DNA of 64,000 bases from Parabacteroides sp. FAFU027 (GTDB lineage: Bacteria > Bacteroidota > Bacteroidia > Bacteroidales > UBA7332), in the NCBI RefSeq assembly GCF_022808675.1, contig NZ_JAKZKV010000010.1:62001-126000 (forward strand), written 5' to 3'. The translations under genes were made by a program, and so were the position numbers. Under the pieces are notes generated by a model. The model saw only the letters and a list, made by a program, of their open reading frames with translations, did not search any database and had not been told where the DNA came from. Positions 38,092-45,751 of the stretch are shown here, piece by piece. Each line of letters starts with the position of its first letter. Positions within the stretch are counted from its first letter, which is position 1.

Positions 38092-40131
38092 TTAAAAAGA
38101 ATACGAGAGCAATAATCTGTAATTTCGTCTTGGCATTGGGTAGTATTGCACTACTTCAAATTGCTTGTTTAACAGATTATTTACTTCACATTTTATATTC
38201 AGTTTGTTGAATTTCTTTTGGGCAAAAAGGGAATGATCCTGATATCCTTTCAGTGAGTTAAACGGATAGTTGTCAGTTTGGCGACTACTTACAACACAGA
38301 GATTATAACCTGCTTCATATCCCGGTCCGGACAACGCTAGCGAGCAACCTCCGGTATGTTTGGGCGAGTATATCAGCTGTTTGCCATACGTTGAGCTCCG
38401 TGGAGTCACATCTTTTATATCCTGAAAGGTATAATTCCCCTTAAAGATGATGTATACTTGCTTCTGACTAACCTTTTTCCTGAAATCTAGCGTTACGTCA
38501 CAGCCAAGGATATCAACTTTTCCTTTATTGATCATTGTCCAGTGAAACAGATCTTTGGGGATGGCAATGATTTTGTCAGTGATATTATTGTAATAAAAGT
38601 CTGATGTGATGGACAACTCAGATTCCCTTAACAATGTGTTTGAAGAGAAGGTAACTCCAGCATCGTACTGTCGGGTTTGTTCCGGCCGTAAAGATGTATT
38701 TCCAAAGTCCTGATAATAGAGGTCATTAAATGTAGGGACTCTAAACTCCTCCTTGTAATATGATCTGATTCTGAACTCTTTGCTTTTAAATGGTTTGTAT
38801 GAAAGCCCGATAGTAGGACTTAATTTGTTTTGATTTTTAGCCGCTACGCCGGTTTTAACCTGCTCACGGGTTAAAGTATAAAGAAGATTCCCGTTAATAC
38901 TCCAGAATTCCGTAACGTATTTAGTCGAAAAGTTAGCCTGTCCGTTATGTCTGGTTGGGTAATTAAACTTAGCAAAAGGATTGCTGGCATATTTGAAGAG
39001 GTTATTATACCACCAGTCAACAGCAAGAGCTGAAGCTAAATTATCATTATAGATGTATTTTACAGTTGAGGTCAGATATATCTCGTTCTGAGTATATTTT
39101 TCATGCCGTTCTCCTGCATGTACCCCCGGATCTTTATACGTTGAATCTTTATCCAGGAAGGAATTAAAGTTACGATTGTATTTGGCCGATGCCTGGTATT
39201 GTATTTTATTCGATTCCCTGTTTTCGTAATGAAGTTGTGAGATGAAATTATTTTCGGAAAGTCTTTTGGCACTATATGAATTATAAAATACAACAGGGCC
39301 GGGCAATCCTCTTTCTGAATTGTAATAATTGAGCTTTAGTAAAATGTTTTCGTTGGAGTGTAGAGCAAAACGTGTATTGAGTTCTGTTCTGATACTTTTG
39401 ACATCACTGTTTTTACGGGAAAGAATTTCGCCAACATTGGAACTGGAACCGTAATATTGGATAAACTTGTATTTCCCATCCGCTAAAATTCCATCAGCCG
39501 ATACATTCATCGCCCATTTCTTACCAAATGTCCGATTCATGAACAATGACGGATTAAATAACCCGAACGACCCCGTTTTTACAGTTGCATTTCCTTTCAG
39601 TTGATTCTTACCATCATACTCCGGCAATTTCGTATTGAGGCAAAGCACTCCGGCTGAAGCAAACATGCGTGCAGTCTGGAAAATATCGTTGGGCTGACCG
39701 TTATTCAAAGAAATATCAGAGATGTTATCCAGTGAAAAGCGGCTCAGGTCAATCTGTCCTGATTGAATATCGCTCAGCATAATTCCGTCGTAGCTTACCC
39801 CTGTATGTTGCGCCCCGAGTCCCCGCAATGAAACCGTTTTCAATCCGCCGATGCCGCCGTAATCTTTCACGGTCACTCCGGCAAAATGCTTGGCCACGTC
39901 TGAAACGGAAGCAGCATTGAGTCGGTTGATATCTTCCTTAGCAAATACCTGCACAGGCATGGCAGCTCTGACAACCTGCGAATTGTGCCCATTTACAAGT
40001 ACCTCCTGCAACTTAACCTGAGTCTTCACGGAATCCTTTTCTGTCGCACAAAAGGCAGAAAAAGGGATGACGCTAAACAACGCAAGTGTCAGGTTGCGGC
40101 ATGAAATGTAATATGGGCGTTTCTGATTCAA
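38092..40131 (-). CDS. btuB: BtuB-like TonB-dependent cobalamin receptor
   Basis: An outer membrane active transporter for corrinoids. The signal peptide ends FCATEKDS. A TonB-box region and plug follow (LQEVLVNGHNSQVVRA, ASVSDVAKHFAGVTVKDYGGIGGLKTVSLRGLGAQHTGV), then the barrel to the C-terminal YRLLLSYSF. The 679-aa length and the absence of a carboxypeptidase-like N-terminal domain separate it from SusC proteins. It is the first gene after the cobalamin riboswitch, which fixes the substrate class. Confidence 0.93.
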   Translation of the reverse strand: MNQKRPYYISCRNLTLALFSVIPFSAFCATEKDSVKTQVKLQEVLVNGHNSQVVRAAMPVQVFAKEDINRLNAASVSDVAKHFAGVTVKDYGGIGGLKTVSLRGLGAQHTGVSYDGIMLSDIQSGQIDLSRFSLDNISDISLNNGQPNDIFQTARMFASAGVLCLNTKLPEYDGKNQLKGNATVKTGSFGLFNPSLFMNRTFGKKWAMNVSADGILADGKYKFIQYYGSSSNVGEILSRKNSDVKSIRTELNTRFALHSNENILLKLNYYNSERGLPGPVVFYNSYSAKRLSENNFISQLHYENRESNKIQYQASAKYNRNFNSFLDKDSTYKDPGVHAGERHEKYTQNEIYLTSTVKYIYNDNLASALAVDWWYNNLFKYASNPFAKFNYPTRHNGQANFSTKYVTEFWSINGNLLYTLTREQVKTGVAAKNQNKLSPTIGLSYKPFKSKEFRIRSYYKEEFRVPTFNDLYYQDFGNTSLRPEQTRQYDAGVTFSSNTLLRESELSITSDFYYNNITDKIIAIPKDLFHWTMINKGKVDILGCDVTLDFRKKVSQKQVYIIFKGNYTFQDIKDVTPRSSTYGKQLIYSPKHTGGCSLALSGPGYEAGYNLCVVSSRQTDNYPFNSLKGYQDHSLFAQKKFNKLNIKCEVNNLLNKQFEVVQYYPMPRRNYRLLLSYSF

Positions 40132-40267
40132 AATAGCTGTGTTTTGGTAACAAGTAATGACTAGTCACAATGACAGCTTTCGGAATAAATGATTGCAACA
40201 AGGGCAAAAGAGGTAAATCAGTTTGCAGATGTTTCTCAGCTTTATCCTCGAAAGCTTTTGAACTAAC

Positions 40268-40440
40268 GTTGCCGTGGCAGGTCTTCTGACTTACTTCCGT
40301 TTGGGGCGGCCTTCCCGTCGCATGACAGTGGCGAAAGTTTTGCCCAAACGTTTGGTGAAGCTTACAGCAGCGGGACTGTTCAGGATTCTCACCTGATTCC
40401 CTTTTCATCCTCGACCGCGAATGCGGCTTCGGAACCAAAG
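40268..40440 (-). ncRNA. Cobalamin (AdoCbl/B12) riboswitch
   Basis: Read on the minus strand, the leader contains the conserved elements of the cobalamin riboswitch: GGGAATCAGGTGAGAATCC, ACAGTCCCGCTGCTGTAA, GCCACTG, GGGAAGGC and, at the 3' side, the B12 box region AGTCAGAAGACCTGCC. It is 137 nt upstream of the btuB start and immediately downstream of a matching promoter. It should switch off the btuB-btuG and following cob genes when cobalamin is plentiful. Confidence 0.97.
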
Positions 40441-40446
40441 CGGTTG

Positions 40447-40476
40447 CAAAGGTAAGGATTATTTTCGGAAATCAAA
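40447..40476 (-). promoter_or_regulatory. Promoter of the riboswitch-btuB operon
   Basis: On the minus strand TTTG (40476-40473) and TACCTTTG (40454-40447) are separated by 18 bp, a good Bacteroidetes -33/-7 pair. Transcription would start at about 40440, exactly at the edge of the riboswitch. Confidence 0.75.
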
Positions 40477-40564
40477 TTTGATGGTTTTAATTTGGAAATG
40501 AATCGGATTGTGAAGTATTATTTGGCTTCTAAATCATTAGCAGCAAATGATTTTAGTGAAATGA

Positions 40565-40974
40565 CTGGGTTGAAACAGGTTTTTATCCTTTAGAAAGTGA
40601 TTTTTGACCGTCGAAAATCATCCTATAAAATTATAGACCGGATTTCGGCGATTGAAATTTGTCCTATAAAATTATAGCGTTAAAATTGACCGTTGAATTT
40701 AACGCTATAATTTTATAGGCTTAAATAATTCCGTTGGAAATGCTCCTGTAATTTTATAGGCGACTTTCTGACGGTATATTTTGAGTCTGGAAAATTATAG
40801 AGGCCCTTCAAACGACAGAAAATGGCTCTATAATTTTATAAGATGGTTTTTAACCGCAAAGTTTATCTCTCAGAATTTACAGACTGCCATTCGATGGTTG
40901 AAAATTACATTCCAATTATTTAGAGCCGCATTATTCCTTCAACTTCCTGTTTTTAATCTTAAAATCACCCCTTG
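40565..40974. repeat. Degenerate tandem array, about 10 units of exactly 41 bp, between divergent promoters
   Basis: Each unit has two conserved parts. The first is GACCGTTGAAAAT-like, at 40606, 40647, 40688, 40729, 40770, 40811, 40852 and 40893, with weaker copies at 40565 and 40934. The second is a palindromic core CTATAAAATTATAG or its reverse complement, centred at 40629.5 and then every 41 bp to 40834.5, with weaker copies at 40875.5 and 40916.5. The step is exactly 41 bp each time. It is non-coding in all frames and lies between the btuB promoter and the promoter of the SpoIID-like gene. Confidence 0.9.
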
Positions 40975-40980
40975 TTTAGC

Positions 40981-40988
40981 TATCTTTG
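40981..40988 (+). promoter_or_regulatory. Likely -7 element of the SpoIID-ampG-amgK-murU transcript
   Basis: TATCTTTG matches TAnnTTTG, 87 bp before the start codon and directly after the 41-bp array. A -33 box is not clear; if it exists it lies within the last array unit. Confidence 0.5.
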
Positions 40989-41075
40989 CATCCTAAATTA
41001 GGTATAAGCAATAGATGGATTATGGAAATGTGAATTTACTATCCGTTTTGCCCATTGCCGATATAACATTAATCC

Positions 41076-42398
41076 ATGCAAGAACCCATACTTTCCGTCG
41101 GAATTGTATCCGACCTTGAGATTCCGTTTTCTTTTCAGGGAAAATACCTGCTGAATGGAGCTGAAGAGCTTCATCCCGGTGATTATACTGCCTATTTGAT
41201 TGATGCCAAAATCATTTTCAATGGTAAATTTTACGATGAAGTGGCTTTTCAGCCCGCTTCCGATGATGCTTCTTTTACGCTAAAAGAGGTGGTGATTGGT
41301 ATCGGTTTCCATTGGGAACGGAAGGAAGTGCAATCGTTTCTTGGCTCACTAAAACTGATTCAGGAAAATCATAAAATTACGGCGGTCAACCTGATTCCGG
41401 TAGAAGAATACCTGAAAAGCGTGATTTCGTCGGAAATGAGTGCGACCAGTTCACCTGAATTGTTGAAGGCTCATGCCGTCATTTCGCGTAGTTGGCTGCT
41501 GTCGCAATTGGCTAAGAAGAATGATCTGGCGGCAAAATCAGTCACGTATGTTTCGGATACGCAGACAGAAACCGAATGGATCAAGTGGTGGGACCGCGAG
41601 GATCATCTGCTGTACGATGTCTGTGCCGACGACCATTGCCAACGCTATCAGGGCATTACCCGTGCTTCGACTGAAAAGGTAGTGGAGGCCGTGGAGGCAA
41701 CACGTGGAGAACTTTTGATGTATGATGAAAATATTTGCGATGCACGTTTCTCGAAATGTTGCGGCGGAGTACTTGAGAAATTTGATAATTGCTGGGAACC
41801 GGCTTCACATCCCTATCTGCAAAAGGTGTTTGACCGTGCCGAAAATTCCATCTCTGAAACACCCGACCTGACTATCGAAGCTGAGGCGGAGAAATGGATT
41901 CGAACTTCTCCCGAAGCTTTCTGTAACACTGAAGATGCAAATGTACTGAGCCAGGTGCTAAATAACTATGACCAGGAGACTGCTGATTTTTACCGTTGGA
42001 AAGTGACCTATAGCCAAGCAGAAATATCCGATTTGATTCGTCGTCGCACGGGTATTGATTTCGGAGAAATTATAGATTTGCAACCGATGGAGCGGGGCGT
42101 TTCAGGCCGATTAATAAAACTACGCATTGTCGGTATGAAAAAGACATTAGTAATCGGCAAAGAATTACTCATTCGCAAATCACTTTCTGAGTCTCACTTA
42201 TACAGTTCCGCATTTGTTGTGGATAAAGTGATGGGCGAAAACAATATTCCAGCCACTTTTACCCTCACCGGAGCAGGGTGGGGGCATGGCGTAGGCCTTT
42301 GCCAGATTGGAGCTGCCGTGATGGGGGATAAGGGTTATTCGTACCGTGATATTTTATTGCACTATTACCGAGATGTGACTTTGGAAAAAAAATATTGA
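41076..42398 (+). CDS. SpoIID/LytB-domain protein
   Basis: A 440-aa protein with the SpoIID/LytB core VNLIPVEEYLKSVISSEMSATSSPELLKAHAVISRSWLL and the C-terminal motif GAGWGHGVGLCQIGAAVMGDKGYSYRDILLHYY. SpoIID of Bacillus is a lytic transglycosylase on denuded glycan. No signal peptide is evident at this start (MQEPILSVGIVSD), so its location is uncertain. It heads a plus-strand set with ampG-, amgK- and murU-like genes, which suggests a part in cell-wall turnover and recycling. Confidence 0.88.
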   Translation: MQEPILSVGIVSDLEIPFSFQGKYLLNGAEELHPGDYTAYLIDAKIIFNGKFYDEVAFQPASDDASFTLKEVVIGIGFHWERKEVQSFLGSLKLIQENHKITAVNLIPVEEYLKSVISSEMSATSSPELLKAHAVISRSWLLSQLAKKNDLAAKSVTYVSDTQTETEWIKWWDREDHLLYDVCADDHCQRYQGITRASTEKVVEAVEATRGELLMYDENICDARFSKCCGGVLEKFDNCWEPASHPYLQKVFDRAENSISETPDLTIEAEAEKWIRTSPEAFCNTEDANVLSQVLNNYDQETADFYRWKVTYSQAEISDLIRRRTGIDFGEIIDLQPMERGVSGRLIKLRIVGMKKTLVIGKELLIRKSLSESHLYSSAFVVDKVMGENNIPATFTLTGAGWGHGVGLCQIGAAVMGDKGYSYRDILLHYYRDVTLEKKY

Positions 42399-42405
42399 AT
42401 ACAAA

Positions 42406-42494
42406 GCACACAGATGACACAGATTTAAATCGGTTTTCACAGATAAGAAAATCCGTGTAAATCTGTGTTGCCTGCATCTGTGTCATCTGTGTGC
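42406..42494. repeat. Inverted-repeat element, copy 1, before ampG
   Basis: An 89-bp element with perfect 18-bp terminal inverted repeats (CACACAGATGACACAGAT at 42407-42424 and its complement at 42476-42493) and further internal pairing. A related copy lies on the other side of ampG at 43791. It contains the GTG at 42491 that could be mistaken for the ampG start. Confidence 0.85.
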
Positions 42495-42508
42495 CATTAA
42501 AACAAGAA

Positions 42509-43783
42509 ATGGAACAAAAATCTAAAAATCCGTGGAGTTGGATTCCTTCGCTCTACTTTGCCGAAGGGTTGCCTTATGTGGCGGTAATGGTCGTAGCCGG
42601 AATCATGTACAAACGTCTGGGACTCGCCAACGATACAATCGCAATGTACACCGGTTGGCTCAATCTACCCTGGGTGATCAAACCTTTGTGGAGTCCTTTT
42701 GTGGAAATATTCAAAACCAAGCGCTGGTGGATTGTTCTGATGCAGCTTGTGCTTGGCGTAGGATTGGCCGGAGTTGCCTTCTCTTTACATGCTACACATT
42801 GGGTGCAATTGACTTTTGCCTTCCTGTTTTTGGTGGCCTTTTCTTCGGCCACACATGACATCGCCTGTGATGGCTTTTATATGCTGGCGCTTCCGGCGCA
42901 TAATCAGGCCGCTTTTATGGGCATTCGAAATACCTCTTACCGCATTGCGATGATCACCGGACAGGGATTGTTGGTGATGTTGGCCGGATACATTGAGCAA
43001 ATGACACAAAATCTCAAAGTGGCGTGGATGATTGTGTATGGTATTTTTACCGCACTTTTTATACTGCTGCTGGCTTTGCATAAGTTTTCCTTGCCAAGAC
43101 CGGACGGCGATCACTCTCTTGAGGCAAATTCGGTAAGCCATATCCTGAGAGAGTTCGGAGGAACATTCGTTAGTTTTTTCCAGAAAAAACAAGTATGGGG
43201 AACTCTGCTGTTTATTTTGTTTTACCGTTTCGGAGAAGCTCAGATCACGGTGATCAGTAAGCTGTTTATGCTGGACCAGAGATCGGCAGGCGGACTTGGT
43301 CTGAGTACGGAAGAGGTTGGCTTCCTGTATGGAGTCGTATCTGTTGTTTTTCTGCTTTTAGGCGGGATTCTCGGCGGTGTTTTTATATCCCGAAACGGAC
43401 TGAAATATTGGTTGTGGCCAATGGGATTGATGATCAACGTTCCGCATCTGACCTATGTCTATCTATCGCAGTTTTATCCAACCAGTCTGTGGGCGGTTTC
43501 GACTTGTGTGGCTATTGAGCAATTCGGATACGGATTCGGATTTGTCGCGTTTATGGTTTATCTGATGTATTTTTCCGAAGGTAAATACAAAACGGCGCAT
43601 TACGCCATTTGTACCGGAATTATGGCATTGGGTATGATGCTGCCGACTATGGTCGCCGGAAAAGTGCAGAAATGGTTGGGTTATCCTCATTTCTTCCTTT
43701 GGGTAATGTTTTGTACTGTGTTCACCTTTATTGGGGTGGCTGTGGTTAAAGTGGATAAGGATTTTGGAAAGAAAAAGATTTAA
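42509..43783 (+). CDS. AmpG-like muropeptide MFS permease
   Basis: An inner membrane transporter of about 12 helices, 424 aa from the ATG at 42509 (MEQKSKNPWSWIPSLYFAEG). Family motifs are FAEGLPYVAVM, WLNLPWVIKPLWSPFVE and the THDIACDGFYMLALP loop. AmpG proteins import anhydro-muropeptides for recycling. The following amgK- and murU-like genes support a recycling role. Two copies of an inverted-repeat element flank the gene. Confidence 0.88.
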   Translation: MEQKSKNPWSWIPSLYFAEGLPYVAVMVVAGIMYKRLGLANDTIAMYTGWLNLPWVIKPLWSPFVEIFKTKRWWIVLMQLVLGVGLAGVAFSLHATHWVQLTFAFLFLVAFSSATHDIACDGFYMLALPAHNQAAFMGIRNTSYRIAMITGQGLLVMLAGYIEQMTQNLKVAWMIVYGIFTALFILLLALHKFSLPRPDGDHSLEANSVSHILREFGGTFVSFFQKKQVWGTLLFILFYRFGEAQITVISKLFMLDQRSAGGLGLSTEEVGFLYGVVSVVFLLLGGILGGVFISRNGLKYWLWPMGLMINVPHLTYVYLSQFYPTSLWAVSTCVAIEQFGYGFGFVAFMVYLMYFSEGKYKTAHYAICTGIMALGMMLPTMVAGKVQKWLGYPHFFLWVMFCTVFTFIGVAVVKVDKDFGKKKI

Positions 43784-43790
43784 GAAATAG

Positions 43791-43874
43791 TACACAGATG
43801 ACACTGATTTAAATCGATTGACACTGGTAATCTGTGAGAATCCGTGTTGCGAAGCATCTGAGTCATCTGTGTGC
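43791..43874. repeat. Inverted-repeat element, copy 2, after ampG
   Basis: An 84-bp element with terminal repeats TACACAGATGACACTGAT (43791-43808) and ATCTGAGTCATCTGTGTG (43856-43873), clearly related to the element at 42406 and in the same orientation. Confidence 0.8.
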
Positions 43875-43889
43875 AAAAAATAAAACAGA

Positions 43890-44873
43890 ATGGAGACGTT
43901 GAAAAAACTATTTGAAGATTACTTTGGCGAACCACTAAAAACAACTGAAGCAATACCCGGTTCTGGTTCGAATCGCTTCTATATTCGTCTGATTGGAGAG
44001 CACAATTCTTGCATTGGTACCCGTGGCGAATCGAGTGCAGAAAACGAAGCCTTTATTTATCTGGCTCAGCATTTCAATGGGAAAGGGCTGCCTATACCTC
44101 AATTGTATGCTGTGTCGGAAGACCAGATGCACTACATTCAGCAAGATTTAGGTGACCTTGCCTTGTTTGATTACGTCGCTAAAGGTCGTGATACAAATCA
44201 TTATTCGGCAAATGAAAAAGATATTCTCTGCAAAACAATGGCTGCTCTTGCAGATGTTCAGGTGAAAGGAGCCGAAGGACTCGATTATTCAGTTTGTTTT
44301 CCCCGGGCGGAGTTTGACCGTCGTTGCATCTTCTGGGATTTGAATTATTTCAAATATTGTTTCCTGCGCCCTTACGGTGTCGCATTTAGTGAAAATGCCC
44401 TGGAAGATGAGTTCGAAATCATGGCGGATCTGCTTGAAGCTGAAGAAAACGATGTTTTCCTGTATCGTGATTTCCAATCGCGCAATGTGATTGTTAAAGA
44501 CGGAAAACCGTGGTTTATCGATTTTCAAGGCGGTCGCCGTGGACAGGTCTATTACGATGTGGCGTCATTTATTTGGCAGGTTGAGGCTCACTATTCAGCT
44601 GAAATGACTGATTTGCTGATTGATTCTTATCTGACTTCTTTACGCAAATATCGTCCGGTGGATGATGCTGCTTTCCGTGAGCGATTGAGACACTTTGCCC
44701 TGTTTCGCCTGTTGCAGGTGTTGGGTGCCGGTGGCTTCCGTGGCTTGATTGAGAAGAAGCAATATTTCATCGACATGATTCCGAAAGCCATCCGCAATAT
44801 TAATTCGCTGCTGGGTGAGGAGGGTTTCAAGGAATATCCTTACCTGACTAACCTATTGAAAGAACTAAACTAA
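43890..44873 (+). CDS. AmgK-like sugar kinase (aminoglycoside phosphotransferase fold)
   Basis: A 327-aa phosphotransferase with the catalytic loop FLYRDFQSRNVIVKDGKPW and the metal-binding Asp in FIDFQGGRRG. AmgK phosphorylates MurNAc and GlcNAc at the anomeric position to feed MurU. The next gene is a MurU-like nucleotidyltransferase, and ampG precedes, which makes the AmgK role likely; other APH-fold kinases cannot be excluded from the sequence alone. Confidence 0.8.
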   Translation: METLKKLFEDYFGEPLKTTEAIPGSGSNRFYIRLIGEHNSCIGTRGESSAENEAFIYLAQHFNGKGLPIPQLYAVSEDQMHYIQQDLGDLALFDYVAKGRDTNHYSANEKDILCKTMAALADVQVKGAEGLDYSVCFPRAEFDRRCIFWDLNYFKYCFLRPYGVAFSENALEDEFEIMADLLEAEENDVFLYRDFQSRNVIVKDGKPWFIDFQGGRRGQVYYDVASFIWQVEAHYSAEMTDLLIDSYLTSLRKYRPVDDAAFRERLRHFALFRLLQVLGAGGFRGLIEKKQYFIDMIPKAIRNINSLLGEEGFKEYPYLTNLLKELN

Positions 44874-44932
44874 ACATAACGATCTCACTCCAATTCTCGC
44901 TAGGGAAGGTAGGAAGAAACTGCGATTGCGTC

Positions 44933-44966
44933 TTTCTCCCCTCCTTCGGAGGGGTTTGGGGAGGTC
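44933..44966. repeat. Short palindromic dispersed-type repeat between amgK and murU
   Basis: CCCCTCC TTCG GAGGGG is a GC-rich hairpin followed by TTTGGGGAGG. Such cassettes recur in Bacteroidetes intergenic regions as far as I recall; not checked. Confidence 0.5.
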
Positions 44967-44976
44967 ACTTTGAATT

Positions 44977-45705
44977 ATGAAAGCCCTCATATTTGCCGCG
45001 GGACTCGGTACCCGCATGAAGCCTTTTACACACTCGATGCCAAAGGCCTTGATTCCGGTCAATGGTAAACCGCTGCTCCAAATCTCTATTGAAAAGCTCA
45101 AAGCAGCTGGATTTGATGAAATCATTGTCAATGTTCATCATTTTGCCAATCAGGTAATTCGTTTTTTAGATGAAAACGACCGTTTTGGTATTCGTGTCGA
45201 GATTTCGGACGAACAGGACTTGCTCCTTGAAACCGGTGGGGGCATCAAAAAAGCCTCCTGGTTTTTCGATGACGGAAAGCCTTTTCTGGTACATAATGTC
45301 GATATTCTTTCCGATGTGGATTTGGCAAGGATGTATCAGTACCATCTTGACTCAGAATCCGATGCAACGCTTTTGGTAAAAGAGGTCGATGCTGACCGCT
45401 CATTGTTGTTCGATGATGCCGGAATGATGAAAGGCTGGACCAACAGTGTCACCGGCGAGGTGAAATCACCTATTGCGGGCTTTAATCCGGCTGATTACCG
45501 GAAATATTCCTTTGGAGGAATTCATATTCTTTCGCCTTCAGTATTGAACGATATGGATAAATGGGAGGGAAAGTTCTCTATTATTGACTATTATCTTTCT
45601 ATTGCCGAGAAAGCCAAATTACAGGCTTATTTGCAGAACGATTGTTATTTGCTCGATGTGGGAAAACCGGAAGCGATAGAAAAGGCAGAAGCCTTTCTTC
45701 GATAA
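44977..45705 (+). CDS. MurU-like sugar-1-phosphate nucleotidyltransferase
   Basis: A 242-aa nucleotidyltransferase with the signature AAGLGTRMKPFTHSMPKALI and the conserved Asp in VHNVDILSDVDL. MurU makes UDP-MurNAc from MurNAc-1-phosphate, bypassing MurA. Glucose- or mannose-1-phosphate transferases share the fold; the adjacent AmgK-like kinase and AmpG-like permease favour MurU. It is the last gene of the group, ending at a strong terminator. Confidence 0.82.
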   Translation: MKALIFAAGLGTRMKPFTHSMPKALIPVNGKPLLQISIEKLKAAGFDEIIVNVHHFANQVIRFLDENDRFGIRVEISDEQDLLLETGGGIKKASWFFDDGKPFLVHNVDILSDVDLARMYQYHLDSESDATLLVKEVDADRSLLFDDAGMMKGWTNSVTGEVKSPIAGFNPADYRKYSFGGIHILSPSVLNDMDKWEGKFSIIDYYLSIAEKAKLQAYLQNDCYLLDVGKPEAIEKAEAFLR

Positions 45706-45707
45706 TA

Positions 45708-45749
45708 AAAAAGACCCGCTGTCAGAATCATTTGACAGCGGGTCTTTTT
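45708..45749. terminator. Bidirectional terminator between murU and the OmpA-family gene
   Basis: AAAAAGACCCGCTGTCA (45708-45724) pairs perfectly with TGACAGCGGGTCTTTTT (45733-45749) over an 8-nt loop. It serves both convergent genes. Confidence 0.92.
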
Positions 45750-45751
45750 GG

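Noticed and set aside
40565-40974. CRISPR array
   Set aside because: The intervals between cores are similar to each other, the core is short and palindromic, and no cas genes are near.
42491-42508. GTG start for the AmpG-like gene
   Set aside because: It lies inside the inverted-repeat element; the ATG at 42509 gives a typical N-terminus.
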